Under the pieces are notes generated by a model. It made no database searches and had not been told where the DNA came from. It saw only the letters and a list, made by a program, of their open reading frames with translations. Below are positions 46,622-59,317 of a stretch of DNA of 64,000 nucleotides, piece after piece. The translations under genes were made by a program, and so were the position numbers. The DNA comes from Rhyacichthys aspro (Eukaryota; Chordata; Actinopteri; Gobiiformes; Rhyacichthyidae): contig CM072160.1 of the NCBI GenBank assembly GCA_036850595.1, forward strand, positions 613,163 to 677,162. Reading direction: 5' to 3'. Positions within the stretch are counted from its first letter, which is position 1, and each line of letters starts with the position of its first letter.

Positions 46622-48134
46622 TCAGGCCGTGTTCATGTTCGAGAGGCTGTGCGCCGTACTGACCGACCTCCTTCTTTCTTGTGACGGCAGTTTTTGCAGC
46701 AGCGCTTCTCTAAACGAGCGACACATGAGGAAGTAGATGACCGGGTCCAGGCAGACGTTGAGCGCGGATAGCATTAGCGTAGCCTCCTTCACCTGGAACA
46801 GCAGGAAGCGGGCGTGTCGGTCGAAGCCGGACCGGGGCATCTGGCTGAGGGTGTAGGGCACGCGGCAGACGTGGTACGGCACGAAGCACACGGCGAACAC
46901 CAGCAGCAGGCTCAGGATGCTGCGGTTGGATTTACGGCAGGCGCTGTTGGCCGAGCGGACGCGGCGGTACGAGCGGTAAACGTGCCACGCGATGGAGCTG
47001 TAGCAGAACGCCATGACGGCCAGAGTGAGCCAGAACAGGGCCACGCTGAACAGAGTGGAGGCCCGGTGCCACTGGACGCCCAGGTCCGTCTTCAGCTGCA
47101 TGCACTGACGGGAGTTGGCCTCGTTCGCGGGTCGACTGGTGAGCAGCACGTTCGGGACGGCGACGATCAGCATCAGGCTCCACGTGCACACGGCTAACAC
47201 CTGCGAGAACACGGCACTCTGAAGAAAATGGACCAACGACACGCCTCCAAACCTGCAAACAACAAACAAACACGGAAAGAAACTAAATATAGATCATAAC
47301 AGTGATTTATTTAGCACTTTTTTATATTAACACTCCTAGATTCCTCCCCAATAATCTGATATCTTGGTGCATGTAAACCTGTTAATCTGATTTATTTTGT
47401 TCTTTTACATCTGTGCATGTGTAAAAAAGTTTTTTTCCCAACGTATAAAGGAAGGACAGCAGCAGCGTGTATTAACTCACATTAGCACGCTAACGCTAAG
47501 ACCGCAGCCGTCGCCGTGTTCAAAACAAGACCAAATATTCTGAAAATAACAGAAGTTTGAGTCTGACGTCCAAAAGAAATCTGATCATGTTTTTTCTGAA
47601 GTGCATTAAACGCGTCAGATCCGATCACTACAATGATCTGATCCCCGTTGTGTATTATTCTGGTCGTGTAAACGGCTCAAGGATAACCTTTGTGTAAATG
47701 TGGAATAAAGGTGTATTTCCGTACAGAGAGAGCAGGTTGTTGGCGCTGGGCTGAGCGTGTCGTACGATCTTGATGTATCTCTCCAGACTGATGAGGCCCA
47801 TGAACATGACGCTCACGTACATGGAGGAGTAGAACATCACGGCCGTGTAGCGACACATGACCAGGTGCAGCGTCCAGCCGCCCACGCCCAGCCGAGCCAT
47901 CAGCCTGAACGGGAAACTGCAGAGCATCAGGAGGTCGGCCACCAGCATGTTCTTCAGGTACACCACCAGAGCGGAGTCGGCCGGGACCCGGAAGAAGACC
48001 CAGGCCGCCACGCTGTTCAGGACCAGCCCCAGAACGAACAGAACCAGGTAAACGGGCGGCAGGACGTCCTCCGTGAACACGCTGCGGAAATCTGAGGCGT
48101 TACTGGACGAGAGGGACGAGTTTAGGACGTCCAT
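46622..48134 (-). CDS. P2Y12-clade class A GPCR, GPR87/P2RY14-like, two coding exons (receptor 2)
   Basis: Coding exons 48134-47725 and 47252-46622 join in phase and give about 346 residues. The start chosen is MDVLNSSL, two bases downstream of a good acceptor (CTTTCAG at 48137-48143), which implies an intron in the 5' UTR. Marks are FYSSMYVSVMFMGLISLERY (TM3 and ERY), VAVPNVLLTSRP (TM4), CFVPYHVCRVPYTLSQ (TM6), VKEATLMLSALNVCLDPVIY (TM7) and MCRSF after TM7. These match the P2Y12/13/14-GPR87 clade, members of which bind ADP, UDP-sugars or lysophospholipid-like ligands through the conserved H..R and K-E residues, all present here. The CRYT-x-V-x-FY and MCRSF segments and the lack of the N-terminal/ECL3 cysteine pair recall GPR87. 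The TM3 (LVMCRY) and ECL2 (SRQCMQ) cysteines are kept. It lies head-to-tail about 2.5 kb upstream of receptor 1. Confidence 0.88.
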
Positions 48135-48136
48135 CG

Positions 48137-49949
48137 CTGAAAGTACAACAAGAACAGGAGGCTTCATGAAAGAGGTGCAGAAACAGAAGTTTGTGATTTA
48201 TTCCTGTCTTTCTAAATTTTAAATAGGAGTTGTGTAGCTTTTATCCAGTAGAGGGCAGTACAGACTCTGTTGTTTTGGTTTTTTTTACAGTCAGAGACTA
48301 TCCAAGCGGCAAGTTTGAAAAGAAAGAACATGTCTCGGAAAGAATGGGTCATTTTAGTGTATTTTGTCCAAGTATAACTCTGTGGGGTCCAGTTTATTGG
48401 TCTGTTTTCTTTATTCTCTGCGTCGTGTGTTAGAGCCTCACTCACTAATCTCTGGAGATAAGCCCTGGTCCTGGGACAGTTCATAGGGGTCTGTCCAGCA
48501 GAGGGCGCTGTGTCTCAGTCTAAGAACAACATGAAAGAGAGAAGAGAGATCTATGGGCTAAAAGTTACACACTGCTCCTTTAAATCCAGTTTTCTATTTA
48601 GGCACTCACTCTTTGTGCTCTGGTTTAATGCAAACATCTGTGTTTCTATTTTGTATTTTATCACAGTTTTTTTCTTCCACCTGAGCCTCATGTTAATCAC
48701 AAAACAGAGCAAAGGTTAGTGAAGTATATTCTGGATTAAAGTCAAGGTGGAATATCTGCTGCTTATCTTTGTGAAGCGGGGTTTTCTGTTGAGACAGCGA
48801 CGAAAATGAAACAATGGACTGGACACGAGGAACACTCTGTCTCCATCAGCTCTGGCCCCACTCACTCCACATTATTATAATATCATTATATAATAAGTGT
48901 GTTGTTGGTCCGTCTAGTTCATAAATAAAAAGATAAATTCACTTGTTACAGCAGCTCTCAGAACTGAAAACACTGTAGGAAATGACAGTGTTCATGCAAT
49001 AACAGCATATATAGAGGAAACTGGGGCATGTCTCTTTCTTGTGTTTATCTTTGGATCAGATCATCATTGAGTTAAAAACCACACGAAAGAGGAAGGTCTC
49101 CGTTGTTTAACATCTGTTCATTTTCTTTTTCTCTCGCTTCAGTTCAGATTTATAGTCGTTTAAAGACAAAGATAGAAGTGTGTGAACGAGGTCACACTGG
49201 CCTTTGAACCAATTAAACAACAAAAACTGTTTTGCCTCTTTTTATCTTTAAAATTTTACATTAATATCATCTAAACAAAAAGAAATGCAGTAGTCAGACA
49301 GGCATTTCCAGATCTACAGCTGAGCTGCTCCATGTCTCTGGAAGTCTGGTATAGATTCTGTAACACTGCAGCAGAGAATTAACCTTGCTTTGTTCACAGC
49401 TGGGCCCTGGCCCCGCCCCTGGCCCCGCCTGCCCAGCCAAATATGGATTAGAACTAATACATATCTTAAAGAGTAACTCAACCCCTTAACTCCACCCACA
49501 GACGAAATGTGAAAAGTCTTGTAAAAGTGGGCAGAGCCCAGAGGAGACAGAGGGACGAGCTGAGGGCGGAGCTAAGTGAGGGGCGTGTACCTGAGACCCA
49601 CAGAGACTGATTGATTGACAGATGTCTAAGAACAACATATCGATTACTCTGCAACGACGCTGTGTGTGAGCACTTGAACACATCATAAACTACGGTAGAC
49701 TGAGCTTGTTCTTCTGAAGTTTTTACAACATGAACAGAGCAAAAATAACAGACAGGAACCAGCGGCAGCGTGACCCAAAATATGTGTCTCTGATGATCTA
49801 AACATGAGTCTATCTCTAAACACTGCTCGTGTTTTTTCTTTTCTTCATCCGTGCGTGTGTCGCTCTGTGTGACCGTGTTCAGTCGCTGCTGTGACCCCGT
49901 TCTGACAGAGCGCCCCCTGGAGGCGTGAGCTTGTACTGAGGGCTGTACC
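48137..49949. other. 5' flank of receptor 2
   Basis: Contains the inferred 5'-UTR intron and promoter of receptor 2. Unique or old repeat-derived sequence; no gene recognised. Confidence 0.45.
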
Positions 49950-49954
49950 ACAGG

Positions 49955-50092
49955 TGTGGTTACCTGCTCCAAAGGTGTGGTTACCTGCTCCAAAGGTGTG
50001 GTTACCTGCTCCAAAGGTGTGGTTACCTGCTCCAAAGGTGTGGTTACCTGCTACAAAGGTGTGGTCACCTGTTACAAAGGTGTGGTTACCTT
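49955..50092 (+). repeat. 21-bp repeat with Runx-like sites
   Basis: Seven copies of GGTGTGGTTACCTGCTCCAAA, the last two diverged. Each holds TGTGGTT, or TGTGGTC in one copy, matching the Runx core. An 18-bp CRE palindrome follows immediately. Confidence 0.93.
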
Positions 50093-50093
50093 A

Positions 50094-50111
50094 CATGATG
50101 ACGTCATCATG
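50094..50111. promoter_or_regulatory. 18-bp palindrome with a full CRE
   Basis: CATGATGACGTCATCATG is a perfect palindrome centred on TGACGTCA, the CREB/ATF site. It is next to the Runx-like array, about 2 kb upstream of receptor 2 and 3.9 kb upstream of shkbp1. Confidence 0.5.
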
Positions 50112-50562
50112 ATCAGGAAGTACAGTCGGCTGCGTTTAACCTGAGGAGGGCAGCACTAATGCGGTTTTACACCATATTTATGGAATTAGACGGATTTTTC
50201 AAATTTTGTCAAAAATAGGACTATAAACTATGAACTGTATTACTAAAGCCCAATCAGCTAAAAAAAAGTAGTTTTAGGGTTGAGTTACTATTTAAGATCT
50301 AATGTCTAACATCTATAATTATCTATATATTTGTTTCTAGAATAAAATTAATACATAAATATCAGGATGAAAACATTGAACCATGAAAAATGGTTTCTTA
50401 TGTATATCTAAACATTACAATAGAATAACAAGGTAAACGTCTAACAGCAGCAACACAAAATCAGTCTGTGTTTGTGTTTCCAGGGGATTGTTGGTTTATT
50501 TCTCATGTCTCTGTGAGTTTGAGTCTGGAATGGTCCACTCACCGTGTGGCAGCAGCTCCTCA

Positions 50563-50790
50563 CTCAGGTCCTGGATCTGGGTCCTGGGTCCTGGGTCCTG
50601 GATCTGGGTCCTGGGTCCTGGGTCCTGGGTCCTGGATCTGGGTCCTGGGTCCTGGGTCCTGGATCTGGGTCCTGGGTCCTGGGTCCTGGATCTGGGTCCT
50701 GGGTCCTGGGTCCTGGGTCCTGGGTCCTGGATCTGGGTCCTGGGTCCTGGGTCCTGGATCTGGGTCCTGGGTCCTGGGTCTGGGTCCTGT
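50563..50790. repeat. GGGTCCTGGGTCCTGGATCT minisatellite
   Basis: Seven-bp GGGTCCT steps grouped into 20-34 bp higher-order units by ATCTGGGTCCT. Confidence 0.94.
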
Positions 50791-53080
50791 TCGTGCACAG
50801 AGTCACTTCCTTCTGTGTCTGAATGAAACGCTGACTCTGTGCAGATCCCACGGGCCCCGCCTCCTCTCAGTCCGTCAGACAAAAGGTGCACCTCAGGCTT
50901 TTGGTGCACGTGTTTTCATCAGAAGTGTGTTTAAAAATATCAGAGAAGGAAATGAGTCAAACAGAAATATAAAAACCACAAAAACCTGCCCATGGTTCCT
51001 TTTCACTTCATTTTCTGCTCCATCTCCAACAGCTTCTTATAAACAAGGCATTTACGTTTCTATCGTCCCAGGACAGACCGATGTGTCCAGGACCGATGGA
51101 AACAACACACAAATAAAGACAACATGCCAAAAAGTGAACTGTCCAACTTTGAGGACGCCTCTGGGGTCTGTCCTGAATCTGTGTCTCCGTTTTGGGTGAA
51201 AATAAACAATATAATCCTCCAGAAAACAATATTTTTCAAATAAATTCCTCATTGTTTTTGTGATAAACGTCAGAAAATGTGATAAATGTTGTTCTTTTTC
51301 CGACACAAAGCTAGTGTTTGTGGTTTTAAATGTGGTCTTCATGAATTTAAACGTTGTATTTATCGTCTCCACTGCATTAAACACAAGCAGAACCTGTACA
51401 AACTCAAATATTGAGTCTAAATGAGAGGAAACTGCTGCAGCTATGAATTTAATGTTGAGAAAGATGAGAATAAACAGAAACAGTTGAATGTTTCCTGCAG
51501 CAGCTGTACCTCCAGCCTCTCGCTGCTACAACAGGATTTACTCTGATTTAGATTCTGAGATGAAGGGTAAATAAAATGGATTAACCACTAGAGCTTTAAT
51601 GTTATCAATACAGAATCACTACAAGCAGCAGTAACATGCACCGAGACCAAACAGCGCAGATAAAAACCCTAAATGTATTGTTTGAATCTGCTCTAAAGCA
51701 CTGAGCCATTTCCTCAGTTCTCAGGAGATTTGTGGTCATTTATCACTTCCTCTGAATGTGTCAGATTTACTCAGAAGGCTTAAAACGCTAAAGTTAAAAA
51801 GCTTTCAGCAGCGACCGGCCTCAGGAGCAAAAGCCAAACAAATCTGTGTAAATCACACAAGGTCTGTTTAAAGTGATGCAAAGAATAAGTGAATAAATAA
51901 AAACAGTGCTTTAAATGAGAACCTAAAGCACACAGCTAATTAGCATAAACCAACCCAACAAATGCAGCCTCTCACACAGTGTTTGTGTCTCCTGTGGCGT
52001 TCAGGGTCTCACGAGTCTCTGTGAATGAGGACATGAGTCTCTTGTGGACAGTTGGCTCCAGGTTCAGCTGCTGTTTGTTGATGAAGAGTGTGAAGAAGGT
52101 TCAGGAAACAGCTCAGACACCGCTCTCTGTTTTTGGAGCTGTTTAAACTCTCCACTTTTAGATGAAAAATCCCACTTCCTCTGATTCCTCTGAAAACAGG
52201 ACACTTTTAGCTCCGTATCTCACAAGAATAGAAACAGTTTTCATCCACTCATTCATCTTTTTCTGCTCCTGGTGAAGTATGTAACACAGAAACAGGTCAT
52301 TGTTCAGGAAGTCCAGATCTGAGAGTCCTGGCAGTATTTTAGGGAGCAGTGAGGTCATCGTTACTTCTTTCAGTGTTGATCATTAAAATGAACCCATTGT
52401 AGTTATGGACAGACGTTGGCTACACTTCTTCTTTCTACTGCCTATATTTGGCCATGTGCATGTTTAATTATGTCCCAAAAGGAACGAGAGGAAACTTGGA
52501 ACTGTCTTGTTTTCCTTCAAACACTGATCAGATCTAACTCTGAAGGTGAAGACTTTAACTCTGACTCTTTTTAGTGAGTGGGATTTATTAGAGATTTAAG
52601 GATCTGAGTGAGTTTGACGAGGACTGGGTCAGAGCATCTCCAGAACCTCTCTCGTGGGTGTTCCCCGTCTGCAGGGGTCAGGGGTCACCGATGGTGGGGA
52701 GAGAACATGGATGTAGTATAAGAGCTGGGTAAGCCCCGCCTCCTTTCCTCTGCCACATTTTGACTAGTGGCCACTGGAGGAACTGCAACGAAAATCACTT
52801 GTTTTCTAACGTCACCGCTCGAGCGCCTTCAGCTCATTGGTCAGAACGGACCGGACCTTTTTAGTCGTGCACCAATGAGCAACCACCATTGAAACTAGTG
52901 GGCGGCCATGTGTTGTTTATTTACTTCCTGTTTTAATAAAACATCCATGGGTCCGAGCTCCTGTTGCTCAAACTGAAGAAGTTAACGCTGGTTCTAAAAG
53001 AAAGGTGTCCGAATACACAGTGACCTCTGACCTCTGACCCCTGTGCATCAGAACTGGACCCAAGCAATAGACAAAGGTGT
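50791..53080. other. Upstream flank of shkbp1
   Basis: Unique AT-rich sequence without a recognised gene. A GC-richer patch with CpG (about 52640-52960) precedes shkbp1 by 1 kb. Confidence 0.45.
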
Positions 53081-53084
53081 CCAA

Positions 53085-53180
53085 CTAAAACCTGTTCAAA
53101 TCCATGTAAAACCTGTTCAAATCCAACTAAACCTGTTCAAATCCATGTAAAACCTGTTCAAATCCAACTATAACCTGTTC
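53085..53180. repeat. Small patch of the 21-bp family
   Basis: Four to five copies of AAACCTGTTCAAATCCAACT, about 0.8 kb before the shkbp1 start. Confidence 0.8.
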
Positions 53181-53996
53181 TGCTGCTCACACCTTCAGGG
53201 TCTGGTGGAGTCCAGGGTTCGATGGGTTAGGGCTGTTTTGGAGCAAAAAGAACCAACACAATTAGGAGGTGCTCATAAAATTCTGATCGGTCTAACTTTA
53301 TCCTCGTTAAAATACACCCAGATATTTGCAGGTTGTGATTTTTCTTGTCCATAAAGAACAGATGAGGTGGGTTATCTCAGGCCTCGTGAAGGAGCCTGAG
53401 GGAATCCCCGTTTGTTGGTCTGAGTCCGGTCGAGTGTCTGTGCTGCTGCAAGAGAATGAGAGGAAGAGGAGTCCCACTGAGCTCTTCATCTGCTCCAGAA
53501 CAACACCAAACATCTGCAGCTTTTATTCTCAAGCTTTATTTAGATGAAAGGCTCTTTAATCCCACACCAGGTCCACTTTAACATGTTCTTTGTTCATTTT
53601 CAGTGGAATTTTGTGAGGCTTTGAGCCTCAACATGTTACAACCACAGAATGAATCTATGGGTTTCCTTTTAACGAAATGTTAAAAATGTGGGGAAGAATC
53701 ATGACCTTTTTACAAGGTCTGAATAATGTCTGGAGAAGGTGAATCCTTTTAGTGCAGTTTAATGTCTGGAAAGAACAGACAGATGCTCCAGATACACTCA
53801 GTCCAGGTCCACCTCGGCTCCGTGTCTTCCCCTTAGCTTCACAAAATCCAGTCCGGGTTTTGTTTCCCGCCTCAGAGCCTTTAACCGGAAGAAGCTGAGG
53901 CACAACAACAACAACAGCTCTCACTAAAAATCCCCTTAAACATGAATTAAACTGGCGTTAAACCGTGTGTAGCTGCGGCAGGAGCTGACCGCGGAG

Positions 53997-56900
53997 ATGA
54001 TGCCCAACTCGGCGAGGAGCGGTGACATCATCCACCTGAATGTCGGGGGAAAGAGGTGGGAAAGTGTTGGCTAACTCCGGCTAACAGCTGCTAGCCACCG
54101 GAAAACGGCTAACTCTGGACCAGTAACAAATCCGGCATTAAACATTCATAACACACAGAATTCTCCAAATATATACATTGAAATATAGTTGAATTAAATT
54201 TGACTTTGTTTTAGCAAAACACAACAACCATATAATGTGATTTAGTAAAGTTTGTAAGTGCTACAGCCGTCGTGATTGACTAGCGTATGCTAACACTTTT
54301 ATTAATTGTAAACATAACACGGAAAGTATACGAAGCATTTTAAAATATAATATATATAATATTTAAGGAAGAAAAATCGAGGAAGAAAACTTGGAACAGT
54401 GGCGTTACTAATACGTCATCACGTCTTTGAGTAAACAAAGGTCAAATGAGCCCAATGCATTTTGGACAGAGGCTTCATGTCTCTACATTAGACAGAAATG
54501 AAGCTGGGAAACACTGATGGAGCAGCTGCAGCAGTAAACCCAGGTCTAATGGAGCTGTGTGTGTTTTCAGGTTCAGCACGTCCCGACAGACGCTCACCTG
54601 GGTTCCAGACTCCTTCTTCTCCAGGTCAGTCTTATTTATCAGAACTAATGCTGAATCTTATTACTCCCATTCCCTTGCTGTATCTAAGAATAAACTGAGA
54701 TGACTCAAACTGATGGTGAATGACACAGACTGTTGTTATTGTGTGTACAGTTTGCTGAGCGGCCGTATCTCGACGCTGAAGGATGAGACCGGAGCCGTGA
54801 GTACGAGTCCATCTGCACCTCACACTGTCACTGACCAACCTGACGCATTCCTCTTCTGTCTGTGCAGATCTTCATCGACAGAGACCCCTCCCTCTTCGCT
54901 CCGATCCTCAACTTCCTCCGAACCAAAGAGCTGCACCCCCGCTCCATCAACGTGCACATGCTCATGCACGAGGCCGAGTTCTACGGCATCACTCCGCTCG
55001 GTAAGACACACAGTATTTCACGTACAACCAGTCCAGTTTATGAATCTGTTTATTGTTGGGTTCTGTCTTGATTAATCCCCGGTTGTTCCAGTGCGTAAGC
55101 TGCAGCTCTGCGACGAACTCGACCGATCGTCCTGCGGGAACGTGCTGTTCAACGGATACCTGCCTCCTCCAGGTATTTCACTGTCTCCTCTATGTCATTT
55201 ATGTCTCTTGAACAGGTTCTAGCTGGATTTGAGCGGGGTTTAGTCAGATTCTCTCTGTCCTCTCCAGTTTATCCGGCGAAGCGGAGGAACCGTCACAGCG
55301 TGGCCGGCTCTCAGTTCATGTCAGGTCGAGTGGTTCCTCTGGAGAGGGCTCCGGTCCGTCGCAGTAACACTATGCCTCCGAACCTTGGGAATTCTGGGAT
55401 ATTGAGTCGAGCTGGGCCCGAGGAGCGCCCCGCCTCTCAGTCACATGACCCGGGGCTCGTCCGTATCATCTGCGGCCATCACAACTGGATCGCTGTGGCC
55501 TACGCTCAGTTCGTCGTCTGCTACAGGTGAAAAGACTGTCTGCACGTGCTCAGTTCTGTTTCCTCAAATGAGTTGTACATGTCTGTGATAACCTCGTCCT
55601 TTCATAGTGCAGTTTAGCGCCACCTAGAGGAGGAAGACTTGTGGTGCAGTGTGTGATTTTGGGCAGAGATATAAAAAAAAAAGAAAGAAATATTTGAACG
55701 TATTTGTTCATATAAATATCTCTGTGTGTTGCCCCGGCCTGAGACTTTTATTTTATTTATTTAACCTCGACAACACAAATACATTGGACCAGATGCATTG
55801 TTGGAGCATTAAAGCACTCACCTGTTCATAGGAGGCTTTTTAAGAAAAAAGATTAGTGTGAACAACACGTGTGTAAACATTAAAATGGGATTAGACCAGT
55901 GTAAACAAGACATATTTTCACAGATTCAAGTTCTGGTGTGAACAGCTCTTCTCAGACTTAAGCCTTTAGGCCTTTATTAAAGATGGTCTGCAGTTTCAGG
56001 TCAGTCACAGTCTGGGCCTTTAAAGGAGAAGCAACACTGTCCAAAACATGCTCTAAACTTGTACAAGATCTGAGAGAGCTCTGACTGAGGAGCGTCTGGC
56101 GGCTCTTCTGTTTCTTGTGTTAGTCTGCCATGTCGGGGAGCATCAAACGACTTCGAGGCCTCTTTAATAATTGTGAGAGTATATTTGAAGTCAGAACTGG
56201 CCGTTGATGCTGATGTTGTGTGTTTCAGGGTGAAGGAGTCGACGGGCTGGCAGCAGGTCTTCACGTCTCCTCGTCTCGACTGGATGATCGATCGAGTTGC
56301 TCTTAACGCCAAAGTCATGGCCGGCTCTTTAGGGGAACACGACAAAATGGTGGCTGTCGCTTCGGTAACGGAGATCATCCTGTGGGCCATCTGTCCCGAC
56401 GGAAACGGCAACGAGATCGGTGAGAGCTCCTCTTCTTCATGCTCAGACTCTTGTTCCGGGCCTGACTCTGAGGGATCTGTTAATGACTCTCTTGGTGATA
56501 TTTTCTCAGGAGTGTTCAGTCTAAACGTCCCGGTGGAGGCGCTCTTCTTCATCGGGAACCAGCTGATCGCCACCAGTCACACGGGGAAAGTGGGAGTGTG
56601 GAACGCCGTCACCAAACACTGGCAGGTCAGACATTCAGCAGATGTTTGACTCCAGCTCAGTTTGAGGAGGTTTAACTGTATTATTTCTGTTCAGAACCAG
56701 GACGTGGTTCCCATCAGCAGCTACGACACGGCTGGATCTCTGCTCATCCTCGGCTGCAACAACGGCTCTATCTACTACATCGGTGAGAAACACAAGTAAA
56801 CATCTGGAAACATCACTGTAGCATCAAATGAAAACCCAGCTGTCAGTTCGATTCTGAATTGAGGACATTTATGCCTCTTTTTTATTCATTTACGTCAACA

Positions 56901-59317
56901 ATACTTGTCCACGGATTAATAAGTGTGTAATAAATTCATTAAAAAACAGTCGAGACAGCGCACACACTCTCTGAGAATTTCTAAAGAGAATTCATGAAGC
57001 GTGACTCACCTCAACTCATCTGTGCCTCTCACTCCTCATTAACATAGAATTAACATATGATTAACATAAGAAACACCTGCCGATGCCCATATATGGACAG
57101 AGAAGTCTTACATTGAGTCACTGCTCACTGTCGCGCTTCAGTAGCACCTTTTATCACCTGTAGCAGTGAAATAACACTGAAACCACTAAGATGCACACAG
57201 TTAAAGCACATTTCAAAGCAGCAGGAGGATCAGGGGCTACAGCAGCTTGGTGGTGGATGGATGGGCATTTAATGGTGGTTCCAGTCTCATAATGTTTAAA
57301 TTTATTGCTGTTTTGTTGCAGACGTGCAGAAGTTCCCTCTGAGGATGAAGGACAATGACCTGTTGGTGACGGAGCTTTACAGAGACCCTTCAGAAGACGC
57401 CATCACCGCCCTCAGCGTCTACCTCACTCCCAAAACAAGTACGGACCCCTTTATTCATCAGTTCATTAAACCCTCTGAGCCCGGGCCGTCTGTCCGAGGA
57501 CTTACAGTCTGCTCCTGTTGCAGGCGACAGCGGGAACTGGATCGAGATCGCCTACGGGACCAGCTCTGGGACGGTGCGGGTCATCGTCCAGCACCCGGAG
57601 ACGGTCGGGTCGGGACCTCAGCTGTTCCAGACCTTCTCTGTTCACCGCAGCCCGGTCACCAAGATCATGCTGTCGGAGAAACACCTCATCTCGGGTACAA
57701 TTATCTGTTTTATATTTTGAAAGCAGTAGTTTCAAATGTAAAGGAGCCTCAATGACATTGACTGGAGCTCTTTGGTGTGAAACAAAGCTAAAATCACTGT
57801 GCTTTAGCTTTTCCTTCCTGATTTTAGACATCAATAATATCCACAGTTCCTTATTTATACCTAAAATACTGTAAGTATTGACTGGTTTGAGTCGACAGTG
57901 AAGTATCAAATGTGTCTCTGTTGTTTTTTGGTCAGTTTGTGCAGATAATAACCACGTCAGGACCTGGACCGTGACCCGGTTCAGAGGGATGATCTCCACC
58001 CAGCCCGGCTCTACTCCGCTGACCTCATTTAAAATCCTAAGTCTGGACGATGTGGACGGACACGGAGGCTGCAGCGCCGGCACCGAGATCGGTAACACAC
58101 ACACCACACTGTTTCATTCACAGTTTAATGACACAGGAGACGACACGGGGTCAGAGTTCAGACGGAGGAGCCCAAAGGAGGCACATTTATTTATAAAATC
58201 TCCGCGCTCAGGTCCGTACGGAGAGAGAGACGATCAGCAGGTCTTCATCCAGAGAGTGGTCCCTGACACCGACAAACTGTACGTCCGCCTGTCCTCCAAC
58301 GGAAAGAGGTGGGTTCATTAGAGCTGTTAACTCTCCGCTGAACTGAGGAGATGCCCACGCTCTGCTGTTGTTCCAGAGTGTGTGAGGTGCGTTCCGTGGA
58401 TGGGACGTCCATCACGGCCTTCACGGTCCACGAGTGCGAGGGCTCCAGTCGTATCGGCTCCAGACCCCGGCGCTACCTCTTCAGCGGACACAGCAACGGC
58501 AGCATCCAGATGTGGGACCTGACCACGGCCATGGAGATCGCCGGGAAGGTCGACATCAGAGGTAGGGACGTCTGATCGGGTCATGTGACACTGAGCGGCC
58601 AATCAGACGGAGAGCACCGGTGACTGAGTGTGTCTGTTGCAGCTCTGGGAGGTCCCACGGAGGAGGAGCTGCTGGAGCTGTTGGACCAGTGTGACCTGGC
58701 TCTGACCCGGACCCCGGACAGTACGCCCCGGGCCTCGACCTGCAGGTGACCTCTGACCTGTCCCGGCAACATCTCATACAGTAGTGTCTGAATATGAACT
58801 GAAGCCTTCTCTGTGTTACAGTCTTCAGTCTCAGTTCAGCGACGCCTTCAGACCGGACCGACCCAGCTCTGGAGGCAGAGGGGGCGGGGCCTCGGGAGGG
58901 GGCGGGGCTCTGGGCTCGTCCTGCTCTCTGATTGGCAGCCTCCCTCGTCAGACCCCGCCCCCCGCGCCTCAGTCTAGACCCAGTCCCAGACCCAGTCCTC
59001 GCGCTCCGAGGTTCGTGGAGCGCTGTCAGGAGCTCGCCAAAGAGGGGGCGGGGCCAGAGCCGGGGAGGCGGAGCTTAGCCGTCTGCAGCGAGTTAGAGGC
59101 CAGGTTCGGTCTGAGGACGCCGTCGCCCGGCAACCGTCACTGCCCGATGATGTCGTCCTCTGTGACATCTCCTCACCGCAGAGCCACGCCCACGTCCCCC
59201 ACAGGCCCCGCCCCCTCACCGCCCGCTGCTGCCGCGGCGACGCCTCACAGCCCCGAAAGCCCCGCCTCCAGCTCCGCCTCCAGCCCCAAACCACACCTCA
59301 ACGAGACCAGCTTCTGA
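53997..59317 (+). CDS. shkbp1: SH3KBP1-binding protein 1, complete, 16 exons
   Basis: Exons: 53997-54055, 54571-54624, 54751-54796, 54868-55000, 55092-55172, 55268-55526, 56229-56419, 56510-56625, 56695-56782, 57322-57438, 57524-57694, 57936-58091, 58212-58308, 58377-58561, 58643-58745, 58822-59317. All junctions are GT-AG and phases agree, giving 783 residues (782 from the second of two adjacent ATGs). The N-terminal BTB/T1 domain opens with HLNVGGKRFSTSRQTLTWVP. WD-like repeats follow (GHHNWIAVAYAQF, IATSHTGKVGVWNAVTKHW, HLISVCADNNHVRTW, SNGSIQMWDLTTAM), then a Pro/Ser-rich tail ending LNETSF, as in human SHKBP1. RRSNTMPPNLGN separates it from the paralogue KCTD3. The tail holds PRPSPR, which fits the PxxxPR motif bound by CIN85 SH3 domains. 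SHKBP1 binds CIN85 and limits Cbl-dependent EGFR down-regulation. Intron 7 (90 nt) is open and in frame. Confidence 0.96.

Noticed and set aside
46814..48095. Plus-strand frames of 112 and 127 codons, rich in Glu/Gly/His
   Set aside because: Antisense shadows of the receptor 2 exons.
48135..48167. Earlier Met (MKPPVLVVLSA) as the start of receptor 2
   Set aside because: It overlaps a good splice acceptor (CTTTCAG) two bases before MDVLNSSL, so those codons are more likely intron.
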